Source: Actinophytocola algeriensis (GTDB lineage: Bacteria > Actinomycetota > Actinomycetes > Mycobacteriales > Pseudonocardiaceae). From it: a DNA stretch of 64,000 nucleotides. This document shows positions 26,345-34,764 of the stretch, in pieces. The stretch is from NCBI RefSeq assembly GCF_014203735.1, contig NZ_JACHJQ010000004.1, forward strand, positions 248,001 to 312,000. Reading direction: 5' to 3'. The notes under the pieces were generated by a model. It saw only the letters and a program-made list of their open reading frames with translations, had not been told where the DNA came from and made no database searches. A program made the translations under genes and the position numbers. Each line of letters begins with the position of its first letter. Within the stretch, counting starts at the first letter, position 1.

Positions 26345-27397
26345 TCATCGAGCCGCCTCCACCGTGTTGGCGTCGTAGAGCCAGCACGCGGCCCAGTGCG
26401 GACCGTCACCGTTGGACTCGACGGTCAGCCGCGGCGGGGCGTCGGTCTCGCAGCGGGCCATCGCGTGCGGGCAGCGCGGGTGGAACCGGCAGCCCGACGG
26501 CGGGTCGATCAGGCTCGGTGGCTCACCGCCGCCGACCTCCTCGACCTCGGACTCCGCGCCCGCGATGCGGTCCGGATCCGGGGCCGACGCGATCAGCAGC
26601 CGCGTGTAGGGGTGCGCGGCGTGCTGTGTCACCGCCTCACCGCCGCCGCCCTCCACGACCTGACCCGCGTACATCACCAGCACCTCGTCGGCGAAGTACC
26701 TCGCCGAGGCGATGTCGTGCGTGATGTACAGGATCGCCAGGTTGAGCCGGTCCCGCAGGTCCCGCAACAGGTTCAGCACGCCGAGGCGGATCGACACGTC
26801 CAACATGGACACCGGCTCGTCGGCCAGCAGCGCCTCCGGGCCCGCGGCGAGCGCCCGCGCGATCGCGACGCGTTGCCGCTGCCCGCCGGACAGCTCGTGC
26901 GGGAACTTCGACAGGAACCGCTCCGGCGGTGTCAGCGACACCCGGGTCAGCAGCTCCTCCGCGGTCGCCTCGCTGTGGTGGATCTTCAGCGCGCGCGTGA
27001 GGTGGTAGCGCACGGTGTGGATCGGGTTCAGCGAGGCGAACGGGTCCTGGAAGACCATCTGCACACGCCTGCAGTACGCGCGGAACCGGCGCCCGCCGGT
27101 CGCGTGCACCACGTCGCCGTGCAGCAGGATCTTCCCGTCCGTCTGCTTGACCAGCTGTGCCAGCAGCCGCGCCACGGTCGACTTGCCGGAGCCGGACTCG
27201 CCGACCATCGCGGTCACGCGGCCCTTGCGGAGCACGAGGTCGACCTGTTCGACGGCGTGGACCGCCCGCTGCTTCGTGAACAGCGTCCGCAGGCGGCGGC
27301 GGATGGGGAAGTGCTTGGTGAGGCCCACCGCCTCCAGCACCACGTCGGTGGCACTGGGGGCGGTGGGCGCTGACCCTGGGGCTGTGGAGGCCGTCAT
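26345..27397 (-). CDS. ABC transporter ATP-binding protein, OppF/DppF type
   Basis: 350 residues. Walker [17 protein letters not shown]-loop [15 protein letters not shown], signature [15 protein letters not shown], Walker [13 protein letters not shown], then [11 protein letters not shown]. The C-terminal [14 protein letters not shown] resembles the OppD cysteine region. The N-terminal 17 residues are Ala/Ser/Thr/Pro-rich. It pairs with the OppD-like subunit. It follows the substrate-binding protein by 9 bp and precedes the 30-bp repeat array. Confidence 0.93.
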   Translation of the reverse strand: MTASTAPGSAPTAPSATDVVLEAVGLTKHFPIRRRLRTLFTKQRAVHAVEQVDLVLRKGRVTAMVGESGSGKSTVARLLAQLVKQTDGKILLHGDVVHATGGRRFRAYCRRVQMVFQDPFASLNPIHTVRYHLTRALKIHHSEATAEELLTRVSLTPPERFLSKFPHELSGGQRQRVAIARALAAGPEALLADEPVSMLDVSIRLGVLNLLRDLRDRLNLAILYITHDIASARYFADEVLVMYAGQVVEGGGGEAVTQHAAHPYTRLLIASAPDPDRIAGAESEVEEVGGGEPPSLIDPPSGCRFHPRCPHAMARCETDAPPRLTVESNGDGPHWAACWLYDANTVEAAR

Positions 27398-27406
27398 CGG
27401 TATCGC

Positions 27407-29077
27407 TTACGACGCCGGCTTCAGGTGCAGGATGATGTCGAGCGCGTTGGGCTGCGTCGGCTGGGCGGGCGCGTACTGGTTGTCCTCGTCGGGCCAGCCG
27501 ACCCAGTTCTTCGTGCTGTACTCGCCACCGGCGTTGGCCGCGCCGGTGATCAGCACCGGCGCCTGCTCGACGTAGATCTTCTGCAGCTCGTCCATCGCCT
27601 CCTTGCGGACCGTGTCGTCCGCCGCGTTGGCGTACTGGTGCAGCGCCTCGGTCGCCTCCGCGTTGCGGAACCGGCCCCAGTTGCCGTTCACGCCCGCCGT
27701 GCCCTGTGGCTTGTACAGCGCACCGTCCATAATGGACTGGTACAGGTCGTACGGGGTGGCGCCGTTGTTGGTCCAGTGCATGGCGGCCTCGAACTGGCCG
27801 GTGTCGACGTTGGTGGTCCAGGTGTCCTGGTTGGCCTTGTCGACGGTCGCCGCGATGCCGAGGTCCGAGAAGTTGTCCTTCAGGATCTCGAGCGTCGTGA
27901 TGTAGTCCGACCACCCGGCCGGGTTCGACATGGTCAGCTTGACCGGCTTGCCGGTCTTGTCCATCAGCGCGTCGCCGGAGTAGGTGTAGCCGTTGTCGGT
28001 CAGCAGCTGCTTCGCGCCCTTGACGTCGACTTCGAACTCCTTGCCCTTGTACTCGTCGGCGAGGAACGAGTCACCCGCGGGTGTCGGGATGCCGGTGATG
28101 TTCTTGATCTCCGGGTAGAAGTAGCCGGCCTCGCCCTGCATGAACACGTCGTTGCGGTTGATGACCATGTTCATCGCGCGGCGCAGCACCGGGTCGTCGA
28201 ACGGCTTCAGCTCGGTGTTGAGGAACAGGCCGTGCGCGGCGAGCACCGGCGGGAACCACAGCTTGTGGTGCTCCGGGTCCTTGTTGACGTAGACCGCCTT
28301 GTAGTTCGAGATGAACGTGAAGGCCCACTCGGACGAGCCGTTCGCGAGCGCGGTGGTCTGCGCGTTGTTGTCGTTGTACGACGTGTAGCGCAGTTCCTTG
28401 ACCTGCGGCAGGTCCTGCCAGTAGCCCTTGTCCCGCACGGTCAGCGTGACGGTCTGCGGCGTGAACGACTTCAGCGTGTACGGACCGGAGCCGACCGGGT
28501 CCTTCACGGTGTCGGTGGCCGGGTCGGCGAGCTTGGACCAGACGTGCTCGGGCACCATCGGGGTCTGGGTGAGGATGTCCATCTGGTTCACGAACTGGGA
28601 GCTCGTGAACGTCACCGTCACCTTGTTCCCGTCGGCCGTGGCGTCGGAGTACGGGATGGCGTTGATGTTCAGCGCGGGAGTGCTCTTCAGCAGCGTGAAC
28701 GTGTAGGCGATGTCCGCGCCGGTGACCGGCTTGCCGTCCGACCAGGTCGCGTTGTCCCGGATGGTCAGCTCGAGCTTGCGGAAGTTGTCCGACCAGGTCC
28801 ACTCGGTCGCGAGCCAGGGCTTGCCCTCCTCGTCCGGCTTGACCTGGTTCGTCATCACGAGCGGCTCGTAGAGCGCCCACCGGTAGCCGAGCGAGTTGCT
28901 CGAGCTGGACGGGAGGAACGGGTTGTGGTTCTCGGTCTGCGGTCCGTTCGGCATGCCGATGTTCAGCACGCCGCCCGAGTTGCCGCCGCTGCCCGTCTGG
29001 CCATCGCCACAGGCCGCCAGTGAAGCGGTGAGAAGTAACGCCGCGGCGACGGCCACGGCCTTTCGCCTGAGTCGCAT
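27407..29077 (-). CDS. extracellular solute-binding lipoprotein, SBP family 5
   Basis: 556 residues. A lipoprotein signal peptide ends LTASLAAC (Cys23 lipidated). The mature protein has the SBP_bac_5 pattern: [46 protein letters not shown] and [11 protein letters not shown]. This family binds oligopeptides or, in several systems, oligosaccharides. AAAGGAG precedes the ATG by about 10 nt. It is the first gene of the six-gene operon and is divergent from the ROK regulator. The co-operonic GH1 enzyme suggests beta-gluco-oligosaccharides as ligand. Confidence 0.93.
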   Translation of the reverse strand: MRLRRKAVAVAAALLLTASLAACGDGQTGSGGNSGGVLNIGMPNGPQTENHNPFLPSSSSNSLGYRWALYEPLVMTNQVKPDEEGKPWLATEWTWSDNFRKLELTIRDNATWSDGKPVTGADIAYTFTLLKSTPALNINAIPYSDATADGNKVTVTFTSSQFVNQMDILTQTPMVPEHVWSKLADPATDTVKDPVGSGPYTLKSFTPQTVTLTVRDKGYWQDLPQVKELRYTSYNDNNAQTTALANGSSEWAFTFISNYKAVYVNKDPEHHKLWFPPVLAAHGLFLNTELKPFDDPVLRRAMNMVINRNDVFMQGEAGYFYPEIKNITGIPTPAGDSFLADEYKGKEFEVDVKGAKQLLTDNGYTYSGDALMDKTGKPVKLTMSNPAGWSDYITTLEILKDNFSDLGIAATVDKANQDTWTTNVDTGQFEAAMHWTNNGATPYDLYQSIMDGALYKPQGTAGVNGNWGRFRNAEATEALHQYANAADDTVRKEAMDELQKIYVEQAPVLITGAANAGGEYSTKNWVGWPDEDNQYAPAQPTQPNALDIILHLKPAS

Positions 29078-29192
29078 CGAACCGGACTCCTTTGTCGGGG
29101 AAAGGGAACGCGAGCGTGCACGCCGCCTGTTGGCTGGGAGTCAACCGGGTGAGCGAGGTCACGTCAATAACGGACAGGTAACGAACTTAGCC

Positions 29193-29213
29193 TTATTTAA
29201 AGATGCGAATAAA
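29193..29213. promoter_or_regulatory. AT-rich putative ROK operator between regulator and ABC operon
   Basis: TTATTTAAAGATGCGAATAAA stands out as AT-rich in a GC-rich intergenic region. Its TTATTT and AATAAA arms resemble the AT-rich sites of NagC/ROK regulators, although the symmetry is imperfect. It lies between the two divergent starts. Confidence 0.45.
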
Positions 29214-29280
29214 GTCTGCGCATGAACTATGGTTCCGCCTCGTTAGGCTGACGCGACCAGGTCGGGAGAGGACGGTGCTC

Positions 29281-30537
29281 ATGCAGCCGAGACGTGCGAC
29301 GGTCCGTGACCTGCGCAGGCGCAACCGGTCGACGCTGCTGTCCACGCTCTTCTTCGAGGGGCCGCTCTCGCGCCACGAGCTGGGCGGCCGCACCGGCCTG
29401 TCCGCCGCGACCGTGAGCAACGTGGTCGGCGAGCTGATCGACGACGGCCTCGTGATCGAGGCGGGCCAGGTCGAGTCCGACGGCGGCCGCCCCCGCGTGC
29501 TGCTCCGCGTGGACCCGACGTTCGGCAACGTCGTGGGGATCGACGTCGGCGAGACCGGCGTGACCATGGAGCTGTTCGACCTGTCGATGACCCGCCTCGC
29601 GACGGTCGACCACCCGCTGGCGACGCCGCAACCGGATGTCGCGATCGTCGGTGAGATCATCGCGGCGGGCTTCGGCACGCTGCTCGCCGAGGCGGGCGTG
29701 ACGGAGTCCTCGCTGCTCGGGGTCGGCATCGGGGTGCCGGGGACGGTCGAGCAGGGCGCGACCGTGCGCGTGCACGCGCAGACGATCGGCTGGGACGGTG
29801 TCGCACTCGCGGATCTGGTGCACGCCAAGGGAATCACGGCACCGGTCTTCGTCGAGAACGGTGCGAAGACCCAGGGTCAGGCCGAGATGTGGTTCGGCGC
29901 GGGGCGTGGGGCCCGGCACGCGGTGATCGCGCTGATCGGGTCCGGCATCGGCGCGACGGTGATCACCGACGGCACCACGTACCGCGGCGCGACGAGCAGC
30001 GCCGGGGAGTGGGGGCACACGACGCTCTCCTACGGCGGCAGGCTCTGCCGGTGCGGCGCGCTCGGCTGCCTCGAGGCCTACGTCGGCGCCGAGGGCATCC
30101 TCGACCGGTTCCGGAAAGCCCGTGGCGGCAAGGCGGTCCCGCGCGACGACGAACAGTCCCAACTGGACTTCCTGCTCGACGCGGTGGACCGGTCCGACAT
30201 CGCCGCGGCCTTGGTGGAGGAGACCGTCGGCTACCTCGGCGCGGGCATCGCGAACCTCGTCAACCTGTTCAACCCCGAGCGGATCGTGCTCGGCGGGTGG
30301 GCCGGCATGGCGCTGGGTTCCCGGCTGCTGCCGGAGATCCGCACCGCGACGGCCGCCCACGCACTGCGCCACGCGTACGACCAGACGTCGATCGTCCTTT
30401 GTGAACTCGGGCCGGACGCGGTGGCCGTCGGCGCGGCCACCCTCCCGGTCGAGGCACTGCTGAGCCTTGGGGCGGACCCGAGGATCCGCCCCAAGGCTCA
30501 GATATTGCAGGTGTCGCAGGGGAAAGGTCACGGATAG
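29281..30537 (+). CDS. ROK family transcriptional regulator
   Basis: 418 residues from the ATG at 29281; a GTG at 29275 and an ATG-like start at 29203 are alternatives. A winged HTH (LSRHELGGRTGLSAATVSNVVGELIDDGLVIE) precedes the ROK sugar-kinase-like domain. The zinc-binding CRCGALGCLEAY motif is intact, as are GVGIGVPGTVE and IGSGIGATVI. It is likely a repressor of the divergent ABC/beta-glucosidase operon, released by an imported sugar. The last codons (LSLGADPRIRPKAQ) lie in a perfect 16-bp hairpin and the gene overlaps the convergent secreted-protein gene by 10 bp. Confidence 0.9.
   Translation: MQPRRATVRDLRRRNRSTLLSTLFFEGPLSRHELGGRTGLSAATVSNVVGELIDDGLVIEAGQVESDGGRPRVLLRVDPTFGNVVGIDVGETGVTMELFDLSMTRLATVDHPLATPQPDVAIVGEIIAAGFGTLLAEAGVTESSLLGVGIGVPGTVEQGATVRVHAQTIGWDGVALADLVHAKGITAPVFVENGAKTQGQAEMWFGAGRGARHAVIALIGSGIGATVITDGTTYRGATSSAGEWGHTTLSYGGRLCRCGALGCLEAYVGAEGILDRFRKARGGKAVPRDDEQSQLDFLLDAVDRSDIAAALVEETVGYLGAGIANLVNLFNPERIVLGGWAGMALGSRLLPEIRTATAAHALRHAYDQTSIVLCELGPDAVAVGAATLPVEALLSLGADPRIRPKAQILQVSQGKGHG
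30461..30500. terminator. perfect 16-bp hairpin inside the 3' end of the ROK gene
   Basis: TGAGCCTTGGGGCGGA (30461-30476) pairs without mismatch with TCCGCCCCAAGGCTCA (30485-30500) across an 8-nt loop. It lies between converging genes and would act as a terminator in both directions. It is coding sequence of the regulator, so the terminator is embedded upstream of the stop codon. Confidence 0.75.
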
Positions 30538-32726
30538 TTGGTCACGTAGCTCACCTGGTGCGGTTGGTTCGCCACCTCACCCGTGTCGTTGATGACGCGG
30601 TTGATCGTGCCCACGCCACCCAGCGACACCGTCACCAGACCGTGGAACCGCACACCCGGCTTGTTCGGGACCTCGAAGCCGCGGCTCGCGACGACCGCCG
30701 GGTTGGTGTTGAAGAAGCAGTACGCCCCGACGCCCCACGCCTCGTGGTTCGTCACCGAGTCCGCCACCTTGTACGCCGCCCAGCCCTGGGCTCCGCCGCC
30801 ACTCGAACCCCACGCCGCGTTGCTCGGCGGGTCGTAGGGCATCTCGTTCTGGTAGAAGTACGTCCGGCCGTTGTCGCCGTTCCAGATGGTGTTGTACTGC
30901 TGGTAGTGCTCGACGAACAGGCCGTACATCGTCACGTTGTCACCGTTGACCACCAGGCCGTTCTGCGCGGTGTTGATGTTCCACCCGATGCCGGTCCCGT
31001 GGTCGCCGCGCCACAGCCACATGTGGTCGCCGATCACGTCCTTGCTGTTGATCCGCAACGACACCGTCGCCTTGCCAGCGTGCTGGCCGCCGACGCGGAA
31101 GAACACGTCGTGCAGTGACGTCGGGTTCGCCGCGTGGCTCGCCGACGAGCCGGACGGGCCGATCTCCGCCAGCACCGGCGAGTTCTGCGGGCCGGCGTCG
31201 ATCAGCATGCCCGCGAGCTTCACGCCGTCCACGTCGGCCACCGTGATGGCCGGGAGACCGGTGTCCGGGGTGAGCGTCGCGAGGCCGAGGCCCAGCACGA
31301 CCGTGTTCGGGTTGGTGACGCGGATCGTGTCGTTCAGGTGGTGGATGCCCGGCGTGAACAGCAGGTGCTTGCCCTGCGCCAGCGCGGCGTTGATCGTCGC
31401 GGCCGGGGTGCCGGCCTGCACGACGTAGAAGTCCGCCAGGGAGATCGACGAGCCTGCCGGGTTGCCGCTCGCCCACGACGTGCCGCGCGAGTTCTCGCGG
31501 ATCGCGGGGACGAACACCCGGTACTCGCCGCTGCCGTCGATGTACAGGAACGGCTTCTCGCGGATCTTCGGCGTGTTGGTGACGACCGTGTGCGACGGGT
31601 TGGGGAAGTTCTGCGCGGGCGCGCCGTTGGTGCCGGTGAACACCATGTTCCACACCGAGCCGTTCCAGCCACCGCGCAGGTCGCTGTTGCGGGTGAAGAA
31701 CTGTTGCTGCGAACCGGAAACCGCGACGCCGTCAATCTGCGAGTCGGCGATCAGGCCGCCGGACGCCCAGCCGTCACCGCCGTTCCACAGCTGGACCTGG
31801 CCGCGCAGGTGCATGCGCCGATAGGGAGCCGCTTGGGAAACAGCCCAGCGCTCGATCTGCCCGGCGGGGAGCGTCACCGACAGGTTCTCCGCGGCGCGCC
31901 AGAAGTTCTGCGTGGCGTTGCCGAGGTTGTTCGGGTTGTCGCCCTGCTGGAGCCAGTCGGCCTCGACGCGCACGTGACCGTTCAGGTTCACCTGGTCGGG
32001 CAGCAGCCCGAGACCCGCGACCTGCGTGTAGAAGCGGAGGTCGACGTCGGCGTTGTACGAGCCCGGCTTGAACAGGACCGCGTACCGCTGCGTGCCGAAC
32101 TGGTTGGTCCGCATCTGGGCCGCGATCGTGTTCAGCCGGGACTGGATCGTCGACTGCGGCGTCGAGGGGTCGAAGACGAACGTGTTGGGGCCGAGGTTCG
32201 GGTTGCGCGGGTCGGTCGGCGGGATCACCGGGCCGGAGCCGCCGCCGTCGGTGAACACGGACAGCTCCCAGAGCGAGTAGCCGTACTGCGTGGCGCGGGT
32301 GGTGCCGTAGACGCGCAGGTAGCGGCCGGTGCCGGTGACGTCCAGCGTCTGGTTGCCACCGGTGCCGGTCGTCGTCGAGTAGATCGTGGTCCAGGGGTTG
32401 GCGCCGGTGCCGGAGACCTGGATCTGGAACGAGCGCCCGAAGGCCGCCTCCCAGTTCAGGCCGACCCGGCAGATCTGCTGGGTCGACCCGAGGTCGACCT
32501 GCAGCCACTGCGGGTCGGAGAAGGCACTGGCCCAGCGGGTGCCGGGGTTGCCGTCGACGGCCGCGCTCGCCCGTGTGCCCGCGTTCTCGGTGGAGGAGGC
32601 GGTGGCGGTCTTGCCCTGCGCCACGTTGGTGGTCCCGCAGGCGAGCGGCGCGGCCTGGGCCTGCGGGATGGTGAGGAGAGCCGCGGCCGCGAACACCGTG
32701 GTCGCGGCAGCGAGGATGCGTTTCAT
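30528..32726 (-). CDS. secreted F5/8 type C (CBM32-like) and beta-helix protein
   Basis: 732 residues. A signal peptide ends PQAQA-A near residue 26. Residues ~30-155 are a discoidin/F5-8C carbohydrate-binding module (ASSTENAGTRASAAVDGNPGTRWASAFSDPQWLQVDLG in short: DGNPGTRWAS and WLQVDLG). A GGGSGPVIPP linker follows, then a ~550-residue right-handed beta-helix (GLGLATLTPDTGLPAITVADVDGVKLAGMLIDAG) with similarity to GH55/pectate-lyase-like proteins annotated as F5/8-domain proteins. It probably binds or cleaves an extracellular glycan, possibly a beta-glucan given the neighbouring oligoglucoside locus. No catalytic residues can be named with confidence. Confidence 0.85.
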   Translation of the reverse strand: MKRILAAATTVFAAAALLTIPQAQAAPLACGTTNVAQGKTATASSTENAGTRASAAVDGNPGTRWASAFSDPQWLQVDLGSTQQICRVGLNWEAAFGRSFQIQVSGTGANPWTTIYSTTTGTGGNQTLDVTGTGRYLRVYGTTRATQYGYSLWELSVFTDGGGSGPVIPPTDPRNPNLGPNTFVFDPSTPQSTIQSRLNTIAAQMRTNQFGTQRYAVLFKPGSYNADVDLRFYTQVAGLGLLPDQVNLNGHVRVEADWLQQGDNPNNLGNATQNFWRAAENLSVTLPAGQIERWAVSQAAPYRRMHLRGQVQLWNGGDGWASGGLIADSQIDGVAVSGSQQQFFTRNSDLRGGWNGSVWNMVFTGTNGAPAQNFPNPSHTVVTNTPKIREKPFLYIDGSGEYRVFVPAIRENSRGTSWASGNPAGSSISLADFYVVQAGTPAATINAALAQGKHLLFTPGIHHLNDTIRVTNPNTVVLGLGLATLTPDTGLPAITVADVDGVKLAGMLIDAGPQNSPVLAEIGPSGSSASHAANPTSLHDVFFRVGGQHAGKATVSLRINSKDVIGDHMWLWRGDHGTGIGWNINTAQNGLVVNGDNVTMYGLFVEHYQQYNTIWNGDNGRTYFYQNEMPYDPPSNAAWGSSGGGAQGWAAYKVADSVTNHEAWGVGAYCFFNTNPAVVASRGFEVPNKPGVRFHGLVTVSLGGVGTINRVINDTGEVANQPHQVSYVTNYP

Positions 32727-32774
32727 AGGCCTACCTGTTTCGATCCAGAAGAGTGCAGGGATGGATCAAACGGT

Positions 32775-32808
32775 GGCTCGGAACCGGTACCGGAACCGAT
32801 TCCGAGCC
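32775..32808. promoter_or_regulatory. inverted repeat upstream of the secreted F5/8C protein gene
   Basis: GGCTCGGAA (32775-32783) pairs with TTCCGAGCC (32800-32808). Between them are two direct GGAACCG copies 12 bp apart and a CCGGTACCGG palindrome. It lies 49-82 bp ahead of the start at 32726, where a repressor or activator would bind. The regulator is unknown. Confidence 0.5.
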
Positions 32809-32859
32809 TGTGATGCATTTAACAAGCGCGTCACAGGGCCGTCAAGATGCGAACGGGTG

Positions 32860-33426
32860 TCAGCTCTGCGGCGGGACCTGCACCCAGCTGCGGTAGGTCT
32901 GGCCGCCCATGCGCAGGCGGGGCAGCGGCAGGAAGGTCTCGGCCTCGATGCCGTCGTACCCGTGCTTGACCACGGACCGGTAGAACCGCTCGGTCACGCC
33001 GAGGATCAGCGGCGCGGTGCTCTTCTTCAGCCGCGCCTTGAGTTCGGGGCAGTCGAGGAGCCGGACCATGAGGTCGATGTCCTCGCCGAACCGCCCCCGG
33101 CTGTCGTTGTGCACGTCCCCGAAGTGCATGGCGACACGCAGCCGGAACTCCTGCGCGTACAGCTCGTCCCGCAGCACGGGGATGAACGTGTTGACCAGGA
33201 CCGGCTTGGGCACCTCGTCGACGGGCTGGATGAACACGATGGCCCCGTCGCCGCGGTCGAGGAGTGGCTCCCGGCGCTCCTCGGTGATACCGCTGGCGAT
33301 CAGACTCTTCTCGAGCACGTCGTACATCGCGGCGCGGATCCGCGCCCGCTGGACGTTGTTCAGGTCCGTGGACCCCTCGACATCAACCCCTACGACTGTC
33401 CGCTGTACCGGGAACGGGGTGCTCAT
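32860..33426 (-). CDS. class III nucleotidyl-cyclase-like domain protein (degenerate)
   Basis: 188 residues, essentially one cyclase homology domain. VVGVDVEGST places the first metal Asp at 15, and LLDRGDGAIVFIQP the second at 60. LRVAMHFGDVHNDSRGRFGEDIDLMVRLLD corresponds to the loop RVGIH-G-V... G-DVN-AARL. Arg122 of the transition-state pair is kept, but the Asn four residues before it is Asp118. The Lys of the substrate-binding K-x-GD motif is also lost (DRGD). It may make an unusual nucleotide or only bind one. It is divergent from an XRE regulator gene, and a TTCAG-repeat site lies 65-80 bp upstream of its start. Confidence 0.7.
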   Translation of the reverse strand: MSTPFPVQRTVVGVDVEGSTDLNNVQRARIRAAMYDVLEKSLIASGITEERREPLLDRGDGAIVFIQPVDEVPKPVLVNTFIPVLRDELYAQEFRLRVAMHFGDVHNDSRGRFGEDIDLMVRLLDCPELKARLKKSTAPLILGVTERFYRSVVKHGYDGIEAETFLPLPRLRMGGQTYRSWVQVPPQS

Positions 33427-33490
33427 GTTGGCCGCGCATGCTTCATCACAGGCTCCCGTCTCTCCGGAGCTGCGTGGTCTCGAGTGATAC

Positions 33491-33506
33491 TTCAGTAAAG
33501 TTCAGT
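33491..33506 (+). promoter_or_regulatory. putative XRE operator site A (TTCAGT direct repeat)
   Basis: TTCAGTAAAGTTCAGT: two TTCAGT copies with a 10-bp period, one helical turn. It matches 14 of 16 positions with the reverse complement of 33678-33693 and lies on the cyclase-like gene's side of the divergent region. Confidence 0.65.
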
Positions 33507-33644
33507 GATTGTGGGTATCATCACTTGAGATGAGTTTAGATTGTCAGAACCCGCTGAACAAGCTGATGCTTCATCACGGAGTTACCACTCGAGGCCTGAC
33601 AGTTGCTGTCGCAGGGGCTGTCACTGCGTCAAATGCCGTGGCAC

Positions 33645-33650
33645 TATAGT
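33645..33650 (+). promoter_or_regulatory. putative -10 element for the XRE/GT-A operon
   Basis: TATAGT inside a GCACTATAGTGC palindrome (33641-33652). A start of transcription near 33657 would place site B (33678-33693) just downstream, as for a roadblock repressor. No good -35 hexamer is seen. Confidence 0.4.
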
Positions 33651-33677
33651 GCGCTCGGCGCTAACATCGCACCACTG

Positions 33678-33693
33678 GCTGAACTTCGCTGAA
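33678..33693 (-). promoter_or_regulatory. putative XRE operator site B (TTCAGC direct repeat)
   Basis: On the minus strand TTCAGCGAAGTTCAGC, two TTCAGC copies with a 10-bp period, the same architecture as site A in opposite orientation. It ends 15 bp before the ATG of the XRE gene. Confidence 0.65.
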
Positions 33694-33708
33694 AGACGTT
33701 GAAATCCA

Positions 33709-34764
33709 ATGGCGAATCTTGCGAGGCGGTTGAGGTCCCTCCGGACCGGTATGTGGCCGAGCATGCGCGTGACCCAGCTCCAGCTCGCGGCCGCGCTGGA
33801 CGTCAGCCCGGCCCTGATCTCGTCGTGGGAGAGCTCGAAGAGCTCCGCGGTCCCGCCGACGCACCGGCTGGAGGCGTACGCGCGGTTCTTCGCCACCCGG
33901 CGGTCGGTGGCCGGGGAGCAGTACCGCCTCCTCCGGATCGACGAGCTGACGGCCGAGGAGAACGCGGACCGCGAGGAGCTGCTCGACGAGCTGCTGGCAC
34001 TCGTCGCCCCGGAGCCCGCGGGCCGACAGACGCCCGGCCTGCCGTTCGACGGCACGATGTTCCGCTACCCGGCCGACGAGGACATCACGATCGTCTGCTC
34101 CGAGCTGCCGCAGGAGCGGCGCAGCAAGTTGTCGTACGCGGCCCCGGACTCGCCGGACTACATCGAGGCGTACAAGTACGCCGACCTCGACGCACTGCTG
34201 GAACTGCACGGTCACGTCCGGGCCGCCAACCCGCTGTCGAGGGTGAACATCCGCGTCGCCCCGCTGATGGCGGACGAGTACGCCACCCACCTCATCCTGC
34301 TCGGCGGCGTCGACTGGAACCCGGTCACCAGGGAGCTGATGTCGCGGGTCGACATGCCGGTGCGGCAGAGCAGGCGAGCCGAGGACGAGACCCTCGGCGC
34401 CTTCGAGGTCGGTCCGGAGGACGACGCCACCGTCCTCACGCCGTCGGCGCGGACGCTGGGCGAGCAGGCGGTGCTCACGGAGGACGTCGCCCAGATCTAC
34501 CGGTCCGTGAGCCCGTTCAACATCAAGCGGACCGTGACCCTCTGCAACGGGACGCACCAGCCGGGAACGCTGGGCATGGTGCGGGCGCTCACGGACTCGC
34601 GGTTCCGGGACCGCAACGAGCGGTTCATCCGGGAGCGTTTCGCCGGGTCGGACACCTTCACCCTCATCAGCCGGGTGAGCGTGATCAACGGTGTCGCCAT
34701 CACCCCGGACTGGTCACTGCCGGGTGACCGGCTGTTCGAATGGTCACCCGGTGACGACGGCTGA
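33709..34764 (+). CDS. XRE-type HTH regulator with large uncharacterised C-terminal domain
   Basis: 351 residues. An XRE helix-turn-helix spans about 1-65 (TQLQLAAALDVSPALISSWES, then PPTHRLEAYARFF). The remaining ~240 residues are an alpha/beta domain I cannot name; its conspicuous motifs are DEDITIVCSELP, YKYADLDALLELHGHVRAANP (in two parts), ATHLILLGGVDWN and RTVTLCNGTHQPGTLGMVRALTD. The strand-then-GGVDWN pattern recalls Rossmann-like nucleotide-binding proteins, which would fit a sensor of a cyclase product; this is inference. It overlaps the GT-A-fold gene by 14 bp. Two TTCAG-repeat sites in the upstream region suggest autoregulation. No clear Shine-Dalgarno at the ATG. Confidence 0.8.
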   Translation: MANLARRLRSLRTGMWPSMRVTQLQLAAALDVSPALISSWESSKSSAVPPTHRLEAYARFFATRRSVAGEQYRLLRIDELTAEENADREELLDELLALVAPEPAGRQTPGLPFDGTMFRYPADEDITIVCSELPQERRSKLSYAAPDSPDYIEAYKYADLDALLELHGHVRAANPLSRVNIRVAPLMADEYATHLILLGGVDWNPVTRELMSRVDMPVRQSRRAEDETLGAFEVGPEDDATVLTPSARTLGEQAVLTEDVAQIYRSVSPFNIKRTVTLCNGTHQPGTLGMVRALTDSRFRDRNERFIRERFAGSDTFTLISRVSVINGVAITPDWSLPGDRLFEWSPGDDG

